Positions 1 to 10,000 of a DNA stretch of 27,554 nt are shown here, in pieces. Position numbers and translations under genes: made by a program. Numbering within the stretch: position 1 is the stretch's first letter; every line of letters begins with the position of its first letter. The notes under the pieces are model-generated. The model was not told where the DNA came from and did not search any database. It was given only the letters and a program-made list of their open reading frames with translations. This stretch comes from Ectocarpus siliculosus (Eukaryota; Sar; Phaeophyceae; Ectocarpales; Ectocarpaceae): positions 1,516,397 to 1,543,950 of the forward strand of contig FN649743.1 of NCBI GenBank assembly GCA_000310025.1, in the 5' to 3' direction.

Positions 1-1
1 A

Positions 2-319
2 AACGCCGCGCTGTTCGCGCCCGAACCAAAACCACCGCCGCCCCCGTGTCTAACGCCTCCGACACGACCACTGCCTTTCGCACCGTTGTCGCCGGCGCCG
101 CCTCCTTCCCAGGCGGGAGGGGAGAACCCCCCCCCCCTGTCTGCCGCCGACGCCGCCGACGCCGGTACCACCCGGGTGGAGTCGGCCCAGCCCACCGCCT
201 TCTGCTTCTGCGCCGGGAGGACCAGCCGCGCGAGCGGGGGGGGGGGCTCGCCCTTTCCCTCGTCACAGACACGCCGGTGCCACGCCCAGTCGCTCCGCTG
301 GTGGTCTCGGTTGCAGTAA
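2..319 (+). CDS. Possible 3' end of a gene cut by the left edge
   Basis: From base 2 one plus-strand frame stays open for about 105 codons to a TAA at 317-319. The product would be Pro/Ala/Gly/Ser-rich with a few Cys and Trp near its end (a WWSRLQ terminus). The region is very GC-rich and carries a C-run near 128-137 and a G-run near 236-246, where an indel would change the frame. A second frame is also open to about 402, so frame choice is uncertain. No family is recognised. It may equally be non-coding low-complexity sequence. Confidence 0.22.
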   Translation, partial: NAALFAPEPKPPPPPCLTPPTRPLPFAPLSPAPPPSQAGGENPPPLSAADAADAGTTRVESAQPTAFCFCAGRTSRASGGGGSPFPSSQTRRCHAQSLRWWSRLQ

Positions 320-1416
<1,097 letters not shown>

Positions 1417-1794
1417 CAGCAAAGACGTCGATACTGCTGTCGCGCTCCCGGTCGAGCCTGACGACGAGCACCACGTGTTCGCCCGCTTAAGCTGCTGAGC
1501 AGCAGCAGCAGTAACACCGGAAACGGCGGCTCCGATTACGCCGCCTCGCTCCTCCTCCGCCCCGGTGGCCTCCCACCACCGTGGGACGCGATCCACAGCG
1601 CCGTCGAAACTAAGTCTCCGACGACGGATACGGAGACTGTCGCTCCCCCTCTCCTTACCGCCGCCGCCACCGCCGGTGCGTGGGCCGTCGCTTACGGCAG
1701 GCATCTCGTCTGGGGGTGTGGTGTCGATGGTCGCGGTGTCCTGGCTCTGCGGTGTGGGATAATTGCTGGTGGTGCTCCTTGCTGCCGTTGTTAG
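1417..1794 (+). CDS. Possible exon of an unidentified plus-strand gene, frame broken
   Basis: After a strong-looking acceptor (pyrimidine tract then CCGCAG at 1411-1416), one frame reads an acidic segment with SKDVDTAVALPVEPDDEHH and stops at 1496-1498. A second plus frame, open from 1462 to a TAG at 1792-1794, continues with a natural-looking sequence (SDYAASLLLRPGGLPPPWD near 1531-1587, then a hydrophobic stretch). Both frames have high GC at third positions. Joining them needs a frame change between about 1462 and 1496, by sequence error, decay or an unseen small intron. A 361-codon minus-strand frame covers the same bases, so the coding strand is not settled. No family is recognised. Confidence 0.25.
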
Positions 1795-2446
1795 TGCTGC
1801 GTCTTGGCAATGGGGTGCTGTCCTGGCCGGCGAGGAGCGCGAAAGGTTGTAAGAAGCGACACGATCCTTCACTAGCTGCAAGAGGCCCAGCAGGTAAAAA
1901 CACGGGAATGCTTGGCAAATTTTGAATGTACGGGGGCAGAGGTTTTGGAGTTTGATTACGCGGGCGAAGCCCGCTAAATACTACATGTGTGAAAACCCAC
2001 CTACCTGCCGCACGCTTCCAAAATGTTGCACCTCTGACTGAATCAACAAAGGAAAGGAGATACCAGAGCAGAGGTGTCGTCACCGCGGCAGCAAAGAAAT
2101 CACCGTGCAGCGTTCATTCCAAAGAACCACAGATAAATGGAGTCAAGAGAGCGAAAAACTAGACATTAACGGATAGATGCAGAGATGCCAGAGCATCATC
2201 ATCATCACGGTGCTTGAAGTGATCTGGTGAGAGGACGGGCGTGCAGACGGCATAAAAGCATGCACGGACCCCTGGGTGTGGGTGCTAGCTACTGCTGCTG
2301 TAGCTCGACATGAAAAAAAATATGCGCGTGTGCGTGTGTGTATGACCTCCCTCCTCGCTGTTTCTAAGCTCGTCCTCTTGGTGCTCTGCTGCTGGGTGCT
2401 CGTCATCGACATGCAGTGTGGGTTGACGTTGCGAAACTCTTTAACA

Positions 2447-2587
2447 CACAGAGACCAGAGTGGTCTCTGCTGGATCTTCCTGCTGTGGACTACAGACAGA
2501 GACCAGAGTGGTCTCTGCTGGATCTTCCTGCTGTGGACTACAGACAGAGACCAGAGTGGTCTTTGCTGGTTCCATCCTGCTGTGAAC
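2447..2587. repeat. 48-bp tandem repeat, about 2.9 copies, with internal hairpin
   Basis: The block GAGACCAGAG recurs at 2451, 2499 and 2547, a period of exactly 48. Copies one and two are essentially identical and the third diverges after its first third. Each of the first two units contains a perfect inverted repeat with 9-nt arms (CAGAGACCA and TGGTCTCTG) around a GAG loop. The third copy has one change in the right arm. 48 is a multiple of three and the repeat stays open in several frames, but I see no reason to call it coding. Confidence 0.9.
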
Positions 2588-2925
2588 GTGTGGTACGCCA
2601 GTTGCAGCTCCCAGGCTCCCGGCTGACGTGTGTTGGTCCGTGAATTGGAGACTGGTTGGTTCGAAAGCGGTGCCCAGCAGAAAGCGGCGAAATTGCCAAA
2701 ATTACTCGCAAAATAGACAAGACGCCAAGTAGGCGCCAAGTTGAATATAGACGGCTGATTGGCGGACGCCAAGTTAAAACAGTCCCGGTGGCTTTTTTTG
2801 CTGCCAAATGTTTTTCGCCCTGTCCAGCAGTAGGGTCAACGTTCGTAGGGCTGCACCAACAGCGATCGTTGGATCGTTGGCTACAACATAAAATTCGGCA
2901 ACGGAGGCGGCAGTCTACATACATA

Positions 2926-3033
2926 TAGGCTGCACAACCATATGTAGCGACCGTTGGCTATGTTCAGAACACTGATGAAGGCGGCGGGTGTAGGCTTGAC
3001 AACCATGTGTAGCAATCGTGGGCTATTTCACAG
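2926..3033. repeat. Diverged direct repeat, two copies about 42 bp
   Basis: Positions 2926-2967 (TAGGCTGCACAACCATATG and onward) and 2991-3033 (TAGGCTTGACAACCATGTG and onward) align over about 42 bases with several substitutions and a 65-base offset. A shorter third relative lies near 2862-2886 (GCGATCGTTGGATCGTTGG). Function is unknown. Confidence 0.6.
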
Positions 3034-3281
3034 CAGCAAATTGAGGTAGAAGGGGGGTTTATGTTGTGATCAACTATAAATAATAGCTGGTCCGCTCGAT
3101 CCACCAAATAGAGCAGGACGAACGTCGAGCGGCAAATAGTAAAGGGCGCTTTCGGGGTGTAATAGGGATTGTCATCTGCCCCTCCCCCTGGTGTCCTTGG
3201 GGACTGAAGCTGACAAAGATACCGCGGCTGCCTGACTGGCGCGCTAAATGCACCCTCCTGCCTCTCTTGTTCTCTCCGCAG

Positions 3282-3324
3282 GCATATGCCTCTCTGCACG
3301 ACGTTGTGGTTGAAGAGGCGCTAC
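3282..3324 (+). CDS. 43-nt internal exon of an unidentified gene
   Basis: A textbook acceptor (pyrimidine run ending TCTCTCCGCAG at 3271-3281) and a perfect donor GTAAGT at 3325-3330 bound 43 nt. They read AYASLHDVVVEEAL plus one base in an open frame. The exon ends in phase 1, which matches a pyrimidine-preceded acceptor at 4545-4546 that opens the long frame reaching 5709. It may therefore be an upstream exon of the EF-hand/SAM gene. The preceding exon was not identified. The splice signals are the main evidence and the product is unknown. Confidence 0.45.
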
Positions 3325-4546
3325 GTAAGTTGGGAAGGAGTGTAAAGATATCCGATGCTTTCATGCGATCCAATGAATCGATCGCATCAACCGCGCCGAT
3401 ACACGTGAGGAACACACGCTGCCATCCTCGTAGTCTGTCAGCAGGGCTCGATGGGGAAGCTCGGCAAAAATGAACAGCATGGTTTTGAAGCGCGACGTGC
3501 GCCCCCGTGCGAGGCAGCAGGAGCAGCAGCAACTGCAGCAGCAACCGATTTGGTTTGCGAGCAGCAGACTGTGCACCTTGTCACGAGAGGTCGGAAGACA
3601 AGGGTTCACGCACCCAACATCCGAACCACTGCTGTTTGCAAACCTGGACAACGGCCACCAATCGCACTGAGTACTTCCTGATAGTCTCACCAGTCCTTGG
3701 ATATCGTTTCGCATAGCAGCACCCGGCCAACACAGCAGCCCAGCAGCAGCACCAGAAGCAGCAGCAACCTCTCTTAGGGACACAGCAGTTTCCCAGGCGT
3801 GTACAGATGGTAAACGCATACACCGCTTAATCTCAGCTCACCCACCTGTTCGCCCGTGGTCAATATTCCCTCAAGCTGTGGTCGATCGGAGCAACAGGTG
3901 TCCCTGGGACTTGTGCTCATCATGTCTTGCTGAGCGGCAGCGTTCATCGCATCGTTGCCTGGGGGGCTCGCGGATCCGAATAATGGACGTATGCATACTT
4001 CCACAAACAAACACAGGGTCTTTTCAACCACGTGGAGACCACGTGCGAGACCATGAACAGCGTATCCAAACATCCAAACTGTCCAAACCCAGAACCGATC
4101 TACAGTAATAATTGCCCGTTCTTGACTTCTCCTTGCGCAAGCGGTCTCTGGATTGGGGAAGGTAAGGCACAATCAAAGGTGCTGCAGATTCTTCCTGGCG
4201 TGGAATGGGATAGATATGTAGAGACTATATATACATACCGGTACTACCAGTATACTGCAGTGAGCGGCAGTCCTGCAGTGTGGTGAAGTTGTTTACCGTA
4301 CATCGCGACATCTACATTTTGATAGCCAGCGTGTGCCTGGACCCGTCTACCTCACTATGTACGTATAACTTTGGAGATATCATGTGATCGAGCCAACTTG
4401 TTCCTGCCGACCAATTCAACCCACAGGATAAGTTGAGTCTCAAAAACTGCCCATGGAGGCTCCCGAGAACGCGTCAGACAGCAAGGAAACCTCCCTACAC
4501 CGCTGAATTCAGAACTTTTTCCCGACACGCCCCACTCCACCGGTAG
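3325..4546. other. Probable intron between the 43-nt exon and the large hydrophilic exon
   Basis: The stretch begins with GTAAGT and ends with a pyrimidine-rich run and GGTAG at 4542-4546. It holds CAG-rich stretches near 3507-3545 and 3730-3770. A donor-like GAAG/GTAAGG at 4157-4164 could mark a further small exon, but no supported reading frame leads into it. No other gene was seen. Confidence 0.35.
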
Positions 4547-5709
4547 CCATACAAGAAAAAAGAGGGCGACGACCTCTACAGAAATACCCGGCATCTTCGG
4601 GAGGCGTGTCAAAACACCGTCGATGCCTTGGTCGTAGGGTCTGGAGCACTTTCCCGATGGGCCGTAAATACCACCGTAAAAACAAGTGGAAAGGAGATAA
4701 CGCGACCGAGACAGGTCTACCCCATCGGCGACGGTGGGGCAGCGGCTATGGTCGCGGCACACCAGCGGACGGCGTAGACGATCCGGAGCTAGACATCAGG
4801 CCCGATATTGGCAGAAGTAAAGGGATCAAGGGCTCCGGGAAACTGCGAGCAAGACGTAAGGACAGCAGCGACAGTAATGGTGGTACACCCTCCAGTAATA
4901 ATGCTTCGAAGCTCACGGATGAGGGGGGGGAAACCACGGAACCTCTTCGCACAGCAGGAGGCGGTGAACACCAAGCTAACGACGAAAAACACGACGTCGA
5001 GTCCGCGACGAAGCAAGAATCGCTGACGAAGACCAACCACAAAAGCCAGCAACAGTTGAGCACAACCCGCCATGCGGCAGCCGGGTTTGAGCAGGGCTCT
5101 CCTGCGGGAGATGTTCCCGCGCGCGCGTTCACAACGATTGATCAGCAGCATCCGCGGCAGCTGCAGCTGAAGAGTCCAGAGGAAGAAGAGCGCCAGGGTA
5201 GAACAATGGGGGTGAAGGACGAAGGGGGTGGAGCTAGTAACAATGAGGATATTCCGGCCGTGGTCAACAGCAATGGTGATACGCTCGTCGACAACCCTAC
5301 TTCTCACTTACCAACAGTCGCCGCCCCAAAGGAGTGTGATGGCACTGATGCTGGTAGCCTCAGCGATGAGACCACCACCGTACCTCCGGATGCTTCTCCT
5401 TGCAACGCTGCAGCAACAAGAACTACTTCGGCAGGCTTGGGGGTTGTAGTTCCGGCCCTTCGATTAGGCAACGAGCATAGCGAGGGGGGGGCTCATGAGC
5501 AGGGAACGCATGGTCGTGCAGGTACGGCTAAAGTCGTGGCGGACGACACACCTTATAGCTTAACGTGGGCCAACGGCAGAATCGGCCGACACCTGATGGA
5601 GAGCGTGGAAGGCCTACTGCAAGAGTGGCTATGCGCACAAGAGGTGGAGGTGCGACTCGACGAAAACTGTGTTGCCTTGATTGGGACGGCGCGAGCACCA
5701 CACGAATAA
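4547..5709 (+). CDS. Large hydrophilic, disordered-protein exon
   Basis: One frame is open from about 4507 to TAA at 5707-5709. Two starts are plausible. An acceptor at 4545-4546, behind a good pyrimidine tract and in phase with the 43-nt exon, would make this internal. Alternatively an ATG at 4657 in a favourable context (cccgATGGGC) gives 350 residues beginning MGRKYHRKNKWKG. The protein is basic at its start, then Ser/Thr/Gly/Asn/Glu-rich and probably disordered, with a short helical C-terminal part (HLMESVEGLLQEWL near 5590-5631). No domain is recognised. A strong donor GTGCAG/GTACGG at 5515-5525 could instead splice the exon out toward the EF-hand exons. It is then the N-terminal part of the EF-hand/SAM gene, otherwise a separate gene. 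Confidence 0.5.
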
Positions 5710-6656
5710 GGAAAACCTTCATAGCGTGTGAAATGATGAAGCCAGGCTCGAAATCTATGTCACTTTTGGGGCAGCTGAGGCCGCACATGATTTGTATTTG
5801 ACAGAAAAGTTAATTTTCTTGGAGATGATGTTGCTCATTGGAGGGGTTACCACAACGATAGCTTCGCAACGGAGTAACGATTGCGGGCAATCCGCCGGTC
5901 CTTTGCGAACAGCTTCCATTGCGCTCGCAAGGGGCGGAACATTCGAAACCAATTTCAGGATCCGAGATACATCCCGGTGCCATACAGATAGTTGGCACCG
6001 TAAAGCTAGTATTAACACGCATCAAGCGTCGTAATCTTGCTGTGGTTCTATAAGAGGAAAAGGTCGGTGGCAGACCTTTTAAACAGCCGTTGCTGACCCC
6101 TGGCATACGGCAACCTCGTTTTTCAGCCGGGAATACACGTTTAGCTGAGCATCATACTTACATCTGGGGAAAGAGAACGTGCTTGTGGTGAACAGCGTCG
6201 CCCCCGCGCGACTTTCAACAATCAGGGAACATGTGTGCGGGACAAGATTTCAGCGATCGGGGCTGTGACATCGTCTAGCCTCGCTCCCCTAGGACAGCTT
6301 CAAGAGAAACTCGATATTCCCGATCATGTGGCGTGCGCCCTTGGCCTGAGGTTTCGGGGCGGGGAATGGGAGAGGCTTACCCGGACAATTACGGCGGCAA
6401 GGTGACTCTTTCCGTGAGGGCATGTCGAGCCCAGACGGCAAGAAAACGCTTCGATTGTCACCGCGGTGGAAAGCCTTCGATCAATGCGCTACCTCCGAAT
6501 AGATCCTTTGGTGTTTTAGAATGGGTGGTTGCGAGTTCTGCAAGTAAGGTTTTTCACCACCAATCAGAGGATGAAGCTGATCACAACGACGAAGGGTGTT
6601 TGGCCCCTTGTCTCTCTGCCTTGCGTCGTCTGTTTGTGTTTGCCACATGCTCTTAA
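5710..6656. other. Non-coding stretch, intron or intergenic
   Basis: I see no supported exon. Open frames are short and lack matched splice signals. It ends with a long pyrimidine-rich run (6600-6656) and CTTAAG, which looks like an acceptor leading into coding-like sequence at 6657. Confidence 0.4.
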
Positions 6657-7084
6657 GATGGCCCCGCAATCATAATCGACAGTTGGATTTCATCAAGAGG
6701 GAAACATCCACAAGAACAATTGGAACAAACAGAGCGTGTAATTCGGCGAACCTTGCGATGTGCTGGAATGCAGGGACTTCTTGGATCTAGAGGCCGAGGC
6801 TGCATGCCGAAACGCTCTCGCGACGTTCGGAAGCCAGACATCGGCACCCAGGCTGACAGACCAAATCCCTATCAGCGCTCTGGTAGCGATCGCGCGAACA
6901 GAAGCCGCTGGCCTGGATCTAGTGGCACTCGAAGTCAGGCAGGCGGTACGTGCTCAGGGGGAGATCGCTACCTCTCCCAAGCTCCCTCTGGGAGCTGAAA
7001 GAAAAATGTTTGCCTTTCCGGTTGAGGATGAGTACCGCATGCGCTTGTATGTATTCACATTATGTTGCGCCACGTGCTCCGTCC
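6657..7084 (+). CDS. Helical Ala/Glu-rich exon upstream of the EF-hand exon
   Basis: The well-supported frame reads DFLDLEAEAACRNALATFG from 6775 and stays open to a probable donor GTGAAC at 7085. It then joins the next exon in phase 1. The acceptor could be TGCAG at 6769-6773. However, a different frame just upstream, after a strong pyrimidine-rich acceptor ending at 6656, reads an equally natural helix (EQLEQTERVIRRTL, about 6711-6752) that would run into it if one base near 6753-6760 were absent. Either the upstream part is not coding or there is a one-base frame break. No domain was identified. Confidence 0.45.
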
Positions 7085-10000
7085 GTGAACCTTAAACACG
7101 CAGCTTCCGCCCCCCCTCTCTTCCTGTCGAAACACGGCAACAATAGCTCCGCGCCGAAGCAAGCCGCGTCGCCCCTCCATCCTGCCCATCGGCAGCTTCC
7201 GCGCTCTTCCAAGAGCTGGACCCCGACGCCAGGGGCTTCGTTGCGACGACGGACCTCGCCCGTGTTGCTTGTCGTCTCCTGGGACTGTCCCCTGAACGCA
7301 CGGCCGAGCAATCACCCCGGGCAACGAGCATGCCATCGCGGACAACCAGCGCTTGCACGACTGCGAGAAGCGGTCGGCAGTCCGCTTTGTCGATCGGAGC
7401 GACGGCACCGCAATCTACGGCGTCAGGAGATGTCGCTGCGTTGTTGAGCGGGAGCTCCATTGGCTCCGGTCGCAGTCGCATCCGACAGGTTTCCAGCGTG
7501 ATCTATCGTTTCGCGAGGGCGGCAGCAGTCGTTGCTTCGTCTCCAGCGCAGGAGCGCGAGAAAAAGGACATCCGCGGTAGTGGAGGGCATGAACAACTTA
7601 TGAGGGTATGCCAAGGTCATTCTGGTCCACTTTGGGCTGACAGAGTGTCGGAACAGACCGCAGCAGTGCTTGCGCCACCGGCCATAAACTCTTCCTATTG
7701 CGGTGGGGCGCCGACAACTCGAAGACTCGATGGCATGAGGGAGGACATCGGCGAAACCCTCATCACCCTCTCGATGTTCTGCCGTTTCGTCGAAGGGAAG
7801 AAGTTCGACGGCCAAGAGTCCCTCGAAGGCTTCCTCCGGACTCTGTCAAGAGCAGGTCGGTCAGAGGTGCCGGTTGCAGCTGGAGGAGGAGCTGCGGCCC
7901 ACAACGAACGCCCAGCATACGCACATGACCGAGCCTACTCTTCCGATTTGATGGAGAGACGCCAAAGAATGTCCGTGGAAGGCGGGGCGTGGGAGACGGT
8001 GGGTTCGGCGCGGTGGGGGGCGCGAGGGCTGCGGCGAGCATCAACTCAGTTTACGCACAACACGTCACCGCCGAACCACTCAGACTTGGTCCCATCCACG
8101 ACGAAGACAAGTGTTGGCAGGAGGGCAACGGTGCTTCCCCAGGCGCATGGCGGGGTAGCAGTCAAAAAACGTTTTTCGGGAGTCACAGGTACAGTCGAAA
8201 CGCACCGGAGTGCCGACGTTGGGACTAGCGCCAGAAGCACCGGGGGGGGACTTCACTTGTCGACGTCAAGGTCGAGAAATTCAACACTCAAGTGGGAAGT
8301 CGCCAGCAGCGGTGGGGAGCTCAAGACGCCTACGAGAGATCGTTCCGGCCCGCGCGGCGGCGGTTTCGTCGTGCGAGCCCTCTCGTCCGTTGACGGCAAC
8401 GGGTCAGGGACGCTGTCGCCGGCAGAATTCGTGTCTGCGGCGAGTAAGGTCGCCGGTCTCGACATGCAGATAGAGCAGGAGTGGGGAGATGTTTTGGCGA
8501 CGAAGTTCGCGGCTACCACGCATAGAGGGGAGGCCGGAGGGGGCGTGAGATGGCTCGGGGGAAGCGGGGAGGGCACGGATACCCATGCGCTGGACATTGC
8601 GGCGTTGGACGATTTTCTGCGGCCGAAACACTTCTCCCTCAGTGTGATGACACCCTTCGGTGAGAGCAGTCGCGTTCATGGGTGAACGGGTGATTTTTCA
8701 TGAATGGACGAACATTGTCGGCTTGCAGCGTTTGGTTTTTCCCTGAGAACGGTAGACAAGCGGACGGCCACACAAAAACGCATATCGCTGGCTGGGGTGT
8801 GTGGAGAATCATCACGCCAGACGTGTAGCGTAGAATGCGCGAAATCCCCTCAACATGACTCGAAAACGGTGTGAAAAATACCGTGCTCGTTTTCAGGTCT
8901 AGTGGAGCTCTCGCTGGAAGACCAATTCCTCACTTTGGGCGATCTGCGCGAGGTGATTATCAACAAAATGTTCTGGCGTCAGCACAACTGTCAGGTGAAT
9001 GCACCCGTACCACGTCGCAGTGGGTTGGACGTCGACTCGCCGATACTCGTACCATCGCAGTCTACAGTGCTGTTAGACTGGGCGTTTCATGGTGAAAACA
9101 GCCAATACACACCAAAAGGAACACGGTATACTCGAGATTCTGTCCTCCACCGCTGCTGTGTCTTTCACAATGTACCCCGTCTCCCGTTCTAACCGTTTAC
9201 AAATCGTGCCGGCTTCAACGTGTTGTAAAAAGGTTCGGCGGTCGGACAGGGACAACTTCACGCTCTCGCGCTACTACGGCACCTTGCCGCTTGACACCGA
9301 ATCGGCGGGACAAAGGCGGAGGCTGGTGCTGGACGTGTTGAGGTGTGTTTACGCCTACATACAATCGATGTTTCTCCCCGTTAAACGTTCGAGACTCGTT
9401 GCTGCAGCTGTTGCAGTCCAATGTACGATACAAGCAAAGACATTCGGTTATAAACCTCTGTCTCTGAACCCTCTCATGCGGACTGCCTTACCTCTTGAAA
9501 AGTGCTAGAGAGACTGTGTCCCGTTTCGATCGAACGTAACCCTCGGGTCCATCGTTTCGTCCCCACGCCAGACCAGGAGAGCTACTATTTGTCACGGATC
9601 GGGTGGCCCATCACACTAGACAGGAAACGCAACGGAGCATCCCTCGGTTTCAGTACATGATGGGGATGCAAAGGCAGCAGCCGGGGAAGGCTGCCACCCC
9701 TGCAATCGTCAAGCACGCAAGGTCAGGTCCTTGAGGCCACGTGGTTCCTGGATATAGTAGTATATGTAGACATGTAGAGAGAAGAAAATCGGGGAGGGGT
9801 CTAGGTGGGAACAGTTGTCGAACTCGAAATGCAATGTTTCGTTACCTCTGCAGACGGTGGCAGGTAGAGCAGGGGTAAAGTTTGACGACACGTTTAGTCT
9901 AGGCCCCACTACAAGTGGTGGGTTGAAGGTGTCGGTGGCACAATACTGCTGCCGTGGCCTCCACTATACTGTGTTGACAGATAAACGAAGTGAGCCAACC

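Larger units (their letters stand above)
1795..3281. other. Region without a recognised gene, rich in local repeats
   Basis: I see no supported exon. It contains a 48-bp tandem repeat (2447-2587), a GCCAAGT motif recurring near 2724-2776, and a diverged direct repeat of about 42 bp (2926-2967 and 2991-3033). Base composition is less GC-rich than in the exons. It could be intergenic sequence or a long intron leading to the small exon at 3282. Confidence 0.5.

Noticed and set aside
2447-2587. CRISPR-like array
   Set aside because: The units are contiguous with no unique spacers, and the genome is eukaryotic.
2143-2772. 209-codon minus-strand ORF containing the 48-bp repeat
   Set aside because: The 48-bp period preserves any frame, which inflates ORF length. 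There is no domain, and no splice or start context.
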